NCBI GenBank assembly: GCA_050251415.1
Contig: JBFWMT010000002.1
Coordinates: 1 to 64,000, forward strand
Source: UBA8514 sp050251415
Lineage (GTDB): Bacteria > Bacillota > Clostridia > Lachnospirales > Anaerotignaceae
Direction of reading: 5' to 3'
Length of the DNA: 64,000 bases
Made by a program: the position numbers and the translations under genes. The notes beneath the pieces were generated by a model. It searched no databases, was not told the DNA's origin, and saw only the letters and a program-made list of their open reading frames with translations. Numbering within the stretch: the stretch's first letter is position 1; each line of letters starts with the position of its first letter. This document shows positions 53,613-62,104 of this stretch, in pieces.

Positions 53613-53702
53613 TAAAGGGAGATGCTGGAAATAGAATACAGCATTGTTAATGCATCATCATAAATATTTTGGTTTTAGTTAAGCAAATCAATTTAATACA
53701 AA

Positions 53703-53776
53703 TTAAATGGCAAAGCTGTTGAAAAGCAGTGACGCAAAACTATAGGACCTTACTTGTGATGGTAGCCAGTTGCAGT
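53703..53776 (+). promoter_or_regulatory. Cyclic di-GMP-I (GEMM) riboswitch aptamer
   Basis: The conserved elements occur in order: GGCAAA (53709-53714), a 5-bp stem closed by a GAAA tetraloop (CTGTT-GAAA-AGCAG), GACGCAAA (53731-53738), the second stem with the tetraloop-receptor region (CTATAGGACC pairing with GGTAG) and AGCC followed by GTTGC. This is the layout of the class I cyclic di-GMP aptamer. It controls the chemoreceptor gene at 53964. Confidence 0.9.
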
Positions 53777-53820
53777 TAGTTAAGGACCCTTATTTTTGGA
53801 GTATAGCTTTGTCGGAAAGC

Positions 53821-53854
53821 AGCCGTGAAAGCAAATCTCTTTAAGGGCTTTTTT
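53821..53854 (+). terminator. Riboswitch expression-platform terminator
   Basis: AGCC pairs with GGCT and AAAG with CTTT around a 7-base loop, with an internal loop between, followed by six T. An upstream TTAAGG can pair with CTTTAA and could act as the antiterminator. Whether ligand turns expression on or off cannot be read safely. Confidence 0.7.
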
Positions 53855-53963
53855 GCTTTGTAGGCGTTAATTTCAATAGGTTTTAGGAGGTCTTATTTCA
53901 TGGAATAATAAGCTCGACAATATGCATTAATTAGACGTATTTTAATGAAGGGGTGGATTATTA

Positions 53964-56321
53964 ATGATTAAAAAAATGAAGCTTAAAAAAATTGATTTTA
54001 AGGGCCTAAAATTTAAAGGTGTCAAGTTTAAACTTGACAAATTTGAAAACATGAAGCTTGCAACCAAAACCGCAATGATGATTACGGGTTTACTGATTGT
54101 TGTATTTGTTGTATTAATATCTTTTACAATAAACAGTGCAAGTGGTGCTATAGGCGAAACTGTTAAGGCTGAATTTGCGGCTGATGCCTATGGAAATGCA
54201 TTGCAGGTGCAGGCTATTATAGATACAGCAGACAGTACAGCCCAAAGCTTGCAGGATTATTTGCAGGTTGCCTTTAAAAAAGGCCAGCTAAATAAACTTG
54301 TACTTGATAAACAGGAAGTTCTTGCAGATGGTACAAAGGTAATTTACAAGCAAAACTCCACTAAAGAAAGTGAAGTTTATGGTAAAGAGATTTCATTGGC
54401 GAACCATGATATAGAAAACTTTATACTGGAAACAGGGTATTCTACAGTGAAATATGATGCTAACATTGTAGGTATGTCTGTGGCCTTTCAACAGAATAAG
54501 TTTGACAGCGCAATTAAGGACTATTCGGTTTATGTAAATGATGAGGGAGCAGAAAGTAGAGAACCACAGTCTTTAGGAAATTACGCAACATATTCTCAAA
54601 ACGATTACTATATAAATCCGCTAAAGACCAAGGAACCATATTTTACAAATCCATATACATATGAAGACAAGACGATTATAACAGTATCCTATCCAGTTAT
54701 ATTTAACGGAGCAGTTCAGGCGGTTGTTATGGTAGATATTGATGTGTCAAGTTTTGCTAAAATTAAATCAACCGATGAAAAGTATCCAAGCATGTATGCA
54801 AACATTATTACCGATGGTGGAGTTATTGTTTTTGACAGCGAGAGTGCTGATGATATTGGACATAACCTTGATGAGTACTTTAAGGATAAAGCTGAATATT
54901 CAAAAATTACAGATGGATTTGCAGGTGGGGTAGAATTTACGACTCAAACCATACGTGAGGACGGAAGGAAAGTGTCACGCTTCTTCAGCCCTGTATCTGT
55001 TGGCAATAAATTGTGGTGGGCACAAACTGTGCTTAACACAGAGGAAGTTTATGATGACGTAAATGCACTTAAGATGGTTATGGTTATCATGGCAGCTATC
55101 GCGCTTGTGCTTATTATTATACCTGTAAATATTGTGCTAAAAAGAATGCTTAAACCAATTGGCGGAGTGGTTGAGGCGGCAAACCAAATTGCAGAAGGAA
55201 AGCTAGATATCCACCTAGAAGTAAAATCCAATGACGAGATAGGAATGCTTTCAAAGGCATTTTTAACTATGGCAGAAAACCTTAACGTGATAATTGTGGA
55301 TATAGGATATATTCTTGGAGAACTTGCCGAGGGCAATTTCCGACTGATATCACAACATATAAATGACTACGTTGGCGATTACAGGAAGATTTTGCTTGCC
55401 ATAAGGCATATGAAGGAAAATCAAAACAGTATAATTTCACAGGTTAGCCAAACGGCAGATCAGGTATCATCAGGTTCTGAGCAGGTAGCCGCAGGTGCAC
55501 AGGCACTTAGCCAGGGAGCTACTGAACAAGCAAGTGGTATTGAAGAACTTTCTGCTACCATAACCGATATTTCGGGTAAAATAAAAGCCAATGCAGAAGA
55601 TGCAGTGTATGCAAGCAATCTTTCAAGTGAAGCTGGTAAAGAAGTTGAAAATGGCAGTGCACATATGCAGTCTATGATGGCGGCGATGGGCGAAATTACA
55701 AATACATCAAAAGAAATAGGAAAGATTATTAAAACTATTGATGATATTGCTTTCCAAACAAATATACTTGCGCTTAACGCAGCGGTTGAGGCAGCAAGAG
55801 CAGGCGTGGCAGGCAAAGGCTTTGCGGTTGTTGCCGATGAAGTAAGAAATCTTGCCCAAAAAAGTGCAGAAGCGGCTAAAAATACAACTGCATTAATTGA
55901 AAGCACTATTAAAGCAGTGTCCAATGGAACGAAAATTGCAGATGCTACGGCAAAGTCACTTGGGATTATTGTTGAAAAAACCTCGGCTGTTAATGAAACC
56001 ATAAGAAAAATTGCCAATGCTTCTGAGGAACAGGCCAGTGCAATTTATCAGGTAAACCAAGGTGTAGAACAAATTTCCGCGGTAGTACAAACAAACTCTG
56101 CAACGGCAGAAGAGAGTGCAGCCGCTAGTGAGGAGCTTAGCGGGCAGGCAATAATGATGAAAGAGATTGTGGGTCGATTTAAATTGATGGATGATGCTAC
56201 AGCAAATTTAATAAAGAAATTTGATAAGGCTAAGAATGATAATGAAGTGAAGGCTGTTGAAGATGGAACTTACAGCAAAAAACAGGTTTCAAATTTTGAT
56301 ATGAACAATAGTAAATACTAA
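53964..56321 (+). CDS. Methyl-accepting chemotaxis protein, Cache type
   Basis: This 785-residue chemoreceptor has an unusual Lys/Phe-rich cytoplasmic N-tail (about 1-32, with repeated KFKG-like units), a first membrane segment (about 36-58), an outside double-Cache-type sensor (about 60-365), a second membrane segment (about 373-396), HAMP and a signalling coiled coil with DDIAFQTNILALNAAVEAAR. The ligand is unknown. Transcription passes through a cyclic di-GMP riboswitch, so receptor supply depends on that messenger. The next receptor starts 45 bases downstream and probably shares the transcript. Confidence 0.93.
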   Translation: MIKKMKLKKIDFKGLKFKGVKFKLDKFENMKLATKTAMMITGLLIVVFVVLISFTINSASGAIGETVKAEFAADAYGNALQVQAIIDTADSTAQSLQDYLQVAFKKGQLNKLVLDKQEVLADGTKVIYKQNSTKESEVYGKEISLANHDIENFILETGYSTVKYDANIVGMSVAFQQNKFDSAIKDYSVYVNDEGAESREPQSLGNYATYSQNDYYINPLKTKEPYFTNPYTYEDKTIITVSYPVIFNGAVQAVVMVDIDVSSFAKIKSTDEKYPSMYANIITDGGVIVFDSESADDIGHNLDEYFKDKAEYSKITDGFAGGVEFTTQTIREDGRKVSRFFSPVSVGNKLWWAQTVLNTEEVYDDVNALKMVMVIMAAIALVLIIIPVNIVLKRMLKPIGGVVEAANQIAEGKLDIHLEVKSNDEIGMLSKAFLTMAENLNVIIVDIGYILGELAEGNFRLISQHINDYVGDYRKILLAIRHMKENQNSIISQVSQTADQVSSGSEQVAAGAQALSQGATEQASGIEELSATITDISGKIKANAEDAVYASNLSSEAGKEVENGSAHMQSMMAAMGEITNTSKEIGKIIKTIDDIAFQTNILALNAAVEAARAGVAGKGFAVVADEVRNLAQKSAEAAKNTTALIESTIKAVSNGTKIADATAKSLGIIVEKTSAVNETIRKIANASEEQASAIYQVNQGVEQISAVVQTNSATAEESAAASEELSGQAIMMKEIVGRFKLMDDATANLIKKFDKAKNDNEVKAVEDGTYSKKQVSNFDMNNSKY

Positions 56322-56366
56322 AAGGAATGCAGTACTATTAGCAAAATTTGCTACAGGAGGGGTACT

Positions 56367-58400
56367 ATGAAAAAAATTGGGCTTAAAAAATTTGGGGTTA
56401 AAAAAACTAAAAAGGCATCAAAAAACAAGTCACTTAAAAAAAGACTTATTTCCGCTACAGTAAGTATAATTTTAATGCTGACTGTGGTTAACATTGCGGT
56501 GGGAATTTCAATGAGTTACAAGGGAATTATGAGTAATGTTGAAGATGACATTACGTCTAATGCAGAAACAGCTAATATTGCAATATCTGCAAGCGTTAAT
56601 CTTTTTAAAAGCCAAGCAAGAGGAATTGTAACAAGCTTAAAAATAACAATGGAAAGCAAAACAATTTACGAGGTTGCAAGCAAGGTCGTTAGTGTAACGG
56701 CACAGGATTACGGTTTTCTTTCAGGCAATGTTGTTGATAGTAGCGGCATTGTTTACAGCCAGGATTCAGAATATAACGGTAAGAGTATTGCCGACAAAGA
56801 CTACTTCATTAGGGCTAAAAATGGTGAAACCGTTATATCTACAACAGAGGCTTTGGCTGATGGAACTTTGCGTATGTACTTGGCAACACCTTTAGGGCAA
56901 GGTGGCGTTTTAGTTGTAATTATGGATGGAATGACATTTTCAAACATCGTTAAAGAAATTGTTATAGCAGAAACAGGGAATGTATTTATTTTGGATGCTG
57001 AAGGCACGATGATTGCAAACAAACGTCCAGAAATGGTGAATTCTCGTGCAAACTACATAGAAATAGCCAAAACCGACAGTTCTGCAAAGGCTATGGGAGC
57101 GGTTTTTGCCAAGATGGCGGCGGGGCAGACTGGTGTGGATTTTTATAGCTTGGGCGGAGTTAAGCGAATATGCTCTTTCATGCCTATAGATGACAGTGAT
57201 GGATGGTCCGTTGGTGCGGTTGTTCCTATATCTGAGATGACAACGTCTGTTTGGTTTACTGCGGCTGGTATGGTAATTGCGGGAATTTTAATTTTTGTAC
57301 TTGGCGTTATTATTAGTGTTAGACAGGCAGGTTCCATTGCAAAGCCAATTGCTAGTATTACAAACCGAATGGGGTTATTGGCAGAGGGAGATTTGGCAAC
57401 AGAAGTAGTTTTGACAGGTACAAATGATGAAATAGGGATGCTTACCAACAGTGCGGCACAAACAATCTATACCCTTAGAGGATATATTGACCATATATCT
57501 AAATTGCTTAAAAGCATTGCAGAGGGTAACCTTGACGTAGATACAGAATTTGAGTTTAAAGGTGAGTTTGTTGAACTTGGAGAGTCTATAAAAAATATTG
57601 TACTGTCACTAAATAGTGCGTTTTCAAATATTAAGCAAGCGTCAGAGCAAGTAGCAAGCGGTTCAGACCAGGTGGCAAGCGGTGCACAAGAGCTTTCCCA
57701 AGGGACGACAGAACAGGCAAGCAGCATTGAACAGCTTTCTGCAACCATCGCTGATATTTCTGATAAGGTAACTGTTAATGCAAAAGATGCACAGCTTGCA
57801 TACAATCTTTCAAGCGAGGCAGGCCAAGACGTACAGGTTGGAAATGCACGTATGCAAGAAATGATTAGTGCAATGGAAGAGATTAGCAATACTTCAGGAC
57901 AAATTGGAAAAATTATTAAAACAATTGATGATATTGCTTTTCAAACCAATATACTTGCACTTAATGCGGCAGTGGAGGCGGCAAGAGCAGGCCAAGCAGG
58001 AAAGGGTTTTGCGGTTGTTGCAGATGAGGTAAGAAACCTTGCAAGCAAATCTGCTGAAGCGGCTAAAAACACCACAGTTCTTATTGAAAGTTCAGTTAAT
58101 GCAGTTGAAAACGGTACAAAAATAGCTGATGATACAGCCAAATCTCTTGAGGAAATTGTAAATAAAGTTTCAAGTGTTAACGATACAATTGAGCGTATCG
58201 CAAACGCTTCTAATGAACAGGCAATGTCTATTACACAGATAACACAGGGCGTAGACCAGATTTCTTCAGTTGTACAAACTAACTCTGCCACAGCAGAAGA
58301 GAGTGCAGCGGCAAGCGAAGAACTTAGCAGTCAAGCGCAGATGCTTAGAGATTTGGTTGATAGATTTAATCTTAGTGATAAACAAAACGAGTATTATTAA
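56367..58400 (+). CDS. Methyl-accepting chemotaxis protein, Cache type
   Basis: This 677-residue chemoreceptor has a Lys-rich N-tail (about 1-26), membrane segments at about 29-50 and 290-314, an outside Cache-type sensor between them with the pattern SKDYFIRAKNGE-like KDYFIRAKNGETVIS, HAMP (about 315-400) and the signalling domain with DDIAFQTNILALNAAVEAAR. It has AGGAGGGG seven bases before the ATG. It ends at a strong terminator. Confidence 0.93.
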   Translation: MKKIGLKKFGVKKTKKASKNKSLKKRLISATVSIILMLTVVNIAVGISMSYKGIMSNVEDDITSNAETANIAISASVNLFKSQARGIVTSLKITMESKTIYEVASKVVSVTAQDYGFLSGNVVDSSGIVYSQDSEYNGKSIADKDYFIRAKNGETVISTTEALADGTLRMYLATPLGQGGVLVVIMDGMTFSNIVKEIVIAETGNVFILDAEGTMIANKRPEMVNSRANYIEIAKTDSSAKAMGAVFAKMAAGQTGVDFYSLGGVKRICSFMPIDDSDGWSVGAVVPISEMTTSVWFTAAGMVIAGILIFVLGVIISVRQAGSIAKPIASITNRMGLLAEGDLATEVVLTGTNDEIGMLTNSAAQTIYTLRGYIDHISKLLKSIAEGNLDVDTEFEFKGEFVELGESIKNIVLSLNSAFSNIKQASEQVASGSDQVASGAQELSQGTTEQASSIEQLSATIADISDKVTVNAKDAQLAYNLSSEAGQDVQVGNARMQEMISAMEEISNTSGQIGKIIKTIDDIAFQTNILALNAAVEAARAGQAGKGFAVVADEVRNLASKSAEAAKNTTVLIESSVNAVENGTKIADDTAKSLEEIVNKVSSVNDTIERIANASNEQAMSITQITQGVDQISSVVQTNSATAEESAAASEELSSQAQMLRDLVDRFNLSDKQNEYY

Positions 58401-58414
58401 TAGTTTAATTATGA

Positions 58415-58457
58415 AACCGCCTGCAAGTGACTACAGTCATTTGCAGGCGGTTTTTTT
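58415..58457 (+). terminator. Terminator of the chemoreceptor pair
   Basis: A 19-bp stem (AAACCGCCTGCAAGTGACT with AGTCATTTGCAGGCGGTTT, one mismatch or wobble) closes a 2-base centre and is followed by T-runs. Confidence 0.95.
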
Positions 58458-58480
58458 GGTGAAATTAGGAGCCTAATGAA

Positions 58481-58535
58481 AATTACAAAAAAAGGTGCAC
58501 AGCATATTAAAGCTGTACGCCTTTTTTTGTAATTC
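58481..58535. terminator. Bidirectional terminator, serves the protease gene
   Basis: Arms AATTACAAAAAAAGG and CCTTTTTTTGTAATT with an inner CAGC/GCTG stem; A- and T-runs lie inside the arms on each side. It overlaps the end of the protease gene by one base. Confidence 0.9.
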
Positions 58536-60406
58536 TATCTGCCACGCATACCGTTGGTAGAGGTAGAAGAGTCCAATGTTATAGTAGAAACTACCTCATT
58601 TCCACCGTCATCAATGGCATAAAATGTATAAGTACCGCCACGTGATATGGAGAAGGTTATGGTATTATCACTATTAAGTGTAAGAGAAGTGCCTTTCGTA
58701 CCCTTTTCAAATGCATAGGTGCTGCATGTTCCGCTGGCGTAGCACAAAGCAGCTATGTCGTCATCTTCATCTGTTACAGTAACAACAAGGTATGCTTTAC
58801 CATTGGAGGAAGTTGTTTCAAAGCCGAAAACAGGAGCATTACCTGAGTCATCGGTAGTATCGTCGTCATAGTCATCCCATTCATCATCAGGCAGGTCGTC
58901 CAAATTATAATTAAGTGCCGCCCCGATATTTAACATGCCGCCTGTTGCAACAAGCCCATCAAGGCTGTCCAACTGGGTAACAGTTTCCAAAATTATATTT
59001 TTTGTATCCGCCAATGATATATTATCAAAATATGAATAAACAATTGCGGCAGCGGCAGTTACCATGGGTGCCGCCATAGAAGTACCAGTCATAAAGCTGT
59101 AGGTATTATCTGCGGTGGTGCTTAAAATGTAAGTGCCAGGTGCGGCTAAATCTACTGATGTTTCGCCGTAGTTTGAGCTATAGTTCAACGTACCATCAGA
59201 TTGCAAATTGGCAACTGAAATTATATTGTCTAATGCATAGGCGGCAGGGTAGCTTGGGGTTGTGTCGGCATCCACTCCGTAGCCTGTTTGCTCATCACCA
59301 TTGCCAGCCGCAACTACAAAAAGCATAGAGGAGCTTGCTATGGTTTGGTATAAAGCCTTATCGTTTGTGGTGGAGCCTAAGCTTAAGTTGCAGATGGAAG
59401 CACCGTTATCTTCGGCATATTTTATGGCTTTAATTACCGACTCTGTAGAGCCACCGCCATCTGTACCGCCCAAGGCTTTTACAGACATTATTTTAATGGT
59501 ATCTGAATTTGCAATGCCCGCAATTCCGATGCTGTTATCTCCACTTGCGGCGATTGTACCTGCACAGTGTGTTCCATGGTGATCTTCACTTCCTGTATCA
59601 ACCTTGTTGTTGTTATTATAAAAATTCCAGCCATATACATCGTCTATATAGCCATTGCTGTCGTCGTCCTTGCCGTTGTTGGCTATTTCGTCTTCGTTTA
59701 CCCACAAAATATCGTCAAAGTCCTGATGATTATAGTCTATTCCTGTGTCTACGATAGCAACTATAACTTCGTCACCACCGTTATAAGTATCCCATGCATC
59801 TTCTATGTTTACATCAATTCCGCTTACTGAAGTGGTAGTAGTGGACGTTGTATTAACACTTCTGCGCATCATGTTTCCATTGGGATTGGAGGGAAAGGCA
59901 CCACCGCCTTGTGGCATGCCGGGTTTATTGCCACCACCCATGCCCTCGTTTGGCGGAGCTGGCATATGCCACTGTCCAGGTTCAGCGGGCTCTTCAAAGG
60001 GATTGTCGAAAACAGGGAAATCGTTCTCCTCTTCCTCCATTTCAAAAGAACCATCGTTATATAATGCCCATTGCAATGAAGAATACTCGTCAGTTAAGGA
60101 TAATGAAGTTTGGCTATATTGATAGTTTGGTTGAACAAAGGCAACCTCATTATTGGATTGCAATGCTTCTATTCCATAGGAAAGGGCAGTACTGTCTGTA
60201 TAAGTTTTCACTTCATAATCGCCGTTTGTATACATTACAAAAACTTCGTTGCTTGTATAATCGGATAAGTCGTCCACGGAGGTATTTATGTTTTTTTCTT
60301 CGTTTGCGGTATTTGTTTGGTGTTCTGAGTTGTTACCAGCGTAAGGAAGTACTTGTGTTGCAACGGCAAAAGCCGCAATAAGGCTGATAATAACTTTTTT
60401 CTTCAT
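58535..60406 (-). CDS. Secreted subtilisin-like (S8) serine protease
   Basis: This 623-residue exported protease has a signal peptide (about 1-25), an I9-like propeptide (to about 115), an odd Pro/Gly/Met-rich insert (about 125-185), and the S8 catalytic domain with Asp in AIVDTGIDYNHQDF, His in DHHGTHCAGT and Ser in MTGTSMAAPMV. A C-terminal acidic linker (DDDTTDDSGN) and a small beta domain (about 530-623) follow. No sorting motif is seen. The ATG at 60406 follows AGAGGTG. Substrate unknown. Confidence 0.93.
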   Translation of the reverse strand: MKKKVIISLIAAFAVATQVLPYAGNNSEHQTNTANEEKNINTSVDDLSDYTSNEVFVMYTNGDYEVKTYTDSTALSYGIEALQSNNEVAFVQPNYQYSQTSLSLTDEYSSLQWALYNDGSFEMEEEENDFPVFDNPFEEPAEPGQWHMPAPPNEGMGGGNKPGMPQGGGAFPSNPNGNMMRRSVNTTSTTTTSVSGIDVNIEDAWDTYNGGDEVIVAIVDTGIDYNHQDFDDILWVNEDEIANNGKDDDSNGYIDDVYGWNFYNNNNKVDTGSEDHHGTHCAGTIAASGDNSIGIAGIANSDTIKIMSVKALGGTDGGGSTESVIKAIKYAEDNGASICNLSLGSTTNDKALYQTIASSSMLFVVAAGNGDEQTGYGVDADTTPSYPAAYALDNIISVANLQSDGTLNYSSNYGETSVDLAAPGTYILSTTADNTYSFMTGTSMAAPMVTAAAAIVYSYFDNISLADTKNIILETVTQLDSLDGLVATGGMLNIGAALNYNLDDLPDDEWDDYDDDTTDDSGNAPVFGFETTSSNGKAYLVVTVTDEDDDIAALCYASGTCSTYAFEKGTKGTSLTLNSDNTITFSISRGGTYTFYAIDDGGNEVVSTITLDSSTSTNGMRGR

Positions 60407-60494
60407 ATTCAGCACCTCTTTCATTTTGATTAAGTAGTTTAAGTTTAACGGGTAAATGTGATAAGAATGTGAAGAAAATAGAAATTTTTGTAAA

Positions 60495-61835
60495 CTAATT
60501 TTTATCTATTATATTTTTTCCTTGCCATCTGCCGCTGAACCATCTTTCAATAAATACAATTCCCCTAAAGCATTCATCAACGGCCATGGCAATCCAAAAG
60601 CCTTTAAGTCCCATTCCCAACACTATTGCCAGTATAAAGCCGCCCAAAACAGAAATTATCCACATGCTTACAATACCCAGTACTATGGGAAAAACAATGT
60701 CCCCTACAGTCTGCAAATCTCTAACCATGGTCATATTTACGGCACGACCAATTTCTAAAAATATGTCAATAAACAAAATGGTTTGCCCAAGGGATATTAC
60801 TGTTTCATTATTGCTGAGAATAGCAAAAAGTTTTGGGCTTAAAACAAATAGCGTTACAGACACAACTAACGAAGCCGCAATAGATATAAAAAGGGTGCGT
60901 TGTACCTGTTTTTTAACGTTTACAGTATCCCTTGCGCCCATAAGATACCCAACAACAATTTGCGAGGCTTGAGAAATTGCATTGGTATACAAATATGACA
61001 CCATAGCAAACATTGTGCTGTAGGCTTTCGCTGTTATTACAGCTGTGCCGAAGGTATTTACAAGCGTTTGTATTATAAGCTGACTGCCTGTGTAGGAAAG
61101 GCTTTCACCACCTGATGGCAAGCCAATTGACATCAAGGTTTTAAGCTGACCACTAGGGAAAGGGCGTAAAAGAGATAACGATATTTTACCGTCTACCTTC
61201 TTTTTAAAAATAGCTATCATTATAATAAGGCCTATAAATCGGCTTAGATTACTGCTTATAGCGGCACCGGCTATACCAATTTTAGGTATAAGCAGTGCAT
61301 TTCCAACTATATTTATAAGGTTTATTGCAACTGAAACCACCATGGATTCCTTCATAAGGGCATTGCTTCTGAAAATTGCTGTGAAGGTACTGTACAAGCC
61401 TTGAAGAATTACAAACATGCCAATGATGGATATATAGCTTACTGCCTCACCCATTACGTCGGAGGGCACTTGCATTGCTGTAAATATGGGGCGGGCGAGA
61501 AGTACCACAACAAGGCTTATAATAAAGCTAACAATGGTATTTACAAAAACCGAAAGAGTATATATTGTTTGAACTCTTTTTTTATCGCCAGCACCATTAT
61601 AAAGGGAAACTAAAATTGTGGTGGATATTGAAATAACGCTGAATACAATAACAATCATATTCATTATTTGGTTTGCATTGCCTATGGCAGCAACACCGCT
61701 TTGGGAATACCGCCCTACCATAAATTGATCAACATTACCAACAAGCAGCTGTAAAAAAAGTTCAATAAATATTGGCAAAGACAAAATTATAAGGCTTTTA
61801 CCTTTTTTCATATCCAGTGAGTTGGGTTTAATCAT
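60495..61835 (-). CDS. MATE family efflux transporter
   Basis: This 446-residue protein with 12 predicted membrane segments belongs to the MATE family, which exports organic cations and drugs using an ion gradient. The N-terminal pattern LPIFIELFLQLLVGNVDQFM and SIGLPSGGESL in the second half fit. Its - strand promoter is at 61881-61908. It is not linked in function to the motility genes as far as can be seen. Confidence 0.92.
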   Translation of the reverse strand: MIKPNSLDMKKGKSLIILSLPIFIELFLQLLVGNVDQFMVGRYSQSGVAAIGNANQIMNMIVIVFSVISISTTILVSLYNGAGDKKRVQTIYTLSVFVNTIVSFIISLVVVLLARPIFTAMQVPSDVMGEAVSYISIIGMFVILQGLYSTFTAIFRSNALMKESMVVSVAINLINIVGNALLIPKIGIAGAAISSNLSRFIGLIIMIAIFKKKVDGKISLSLLRPFPSGQLKTLMSIGLPSGGESLSYTGSQLIIQTLVNTFGTAVITAKAYSTMFAMVSYLYTNAISQASQIVVGYLMGARDTVNVKKQVQRTLFISIAASLVVSVTLFVLSPKLFAILSNNETVISLGQTILFIDIFLEIGRAVNMTMVRDLQTVGDIVFPIVLGIVSMWIISVLGGFILAIVLGMGLKGFWIAMAVDECFRGIVFIERWFSGRWQGKNIIDKN

Positions 61836-61880
61836 TTTTTTACCTCTCTTCAGATTACTCTGCTAATTACTATGAGATGT

Positions 61881-61908
61881 ATTATATAATATTGTAATTA
61901 TTTTACAA
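61881..61908 (-). promoter_or_regulatory. Sigma-A promoter of the MATE gene
   Basis: On the - strand: TTGTAA (61908-61903), a 16-base spacer and TATAAT (61886-61881). Confidence 0.7.
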
Positions 61909-61989
61909 TACTTTTTGAACTTTGGGTGGCAAAATATCTTGCTTCCATGAAAAAACCATTAATGCATTTAATTACATAACAGCTATATG

Positions 61990-62018
61990 TTGATTTAGTT
62001 AGCTTGGGAGTTTATAAT
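61990..62018 (+). promoter_or_regulatory. Sigma-A promoter of the electron-transfer operon
   Basis: TTGATT (61990-61995), a 17-base spacer and TATAAT (62013-62018). Confidence 0.8.
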
Positions 62019-62104
62019 TAAAGAAGGACAAATAATTCTGATTCTTTACGCTACAGAGATTTTGTCAGATATAAATGGTCATTTTGAGAGGAGGAATTTC
62101 TTTA

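Larger units (their letters stand above)
53398..53963. other. Regulatory intergenic region before the second chemoreceptor
   Basis: These 566 bases hold, in order, the fliJ terminator (53406-53446), a strong promoter (53584-53612), a leader hairpin ATGCTG/CAGCAT (53622-53644), a cyclic di-GMP-I riboswitch (53703-53776), its expression platform with an intrinsic terminator (53821-53854), and about 110 further leader bases before the gene. Confidence 0.88.

Noticed and set aside
59911..60381. 156-codon frame on the + strand opposite the protease
   Set aside because: It is antisense to a gene with a complete catalytic triad and lacks a start signal.
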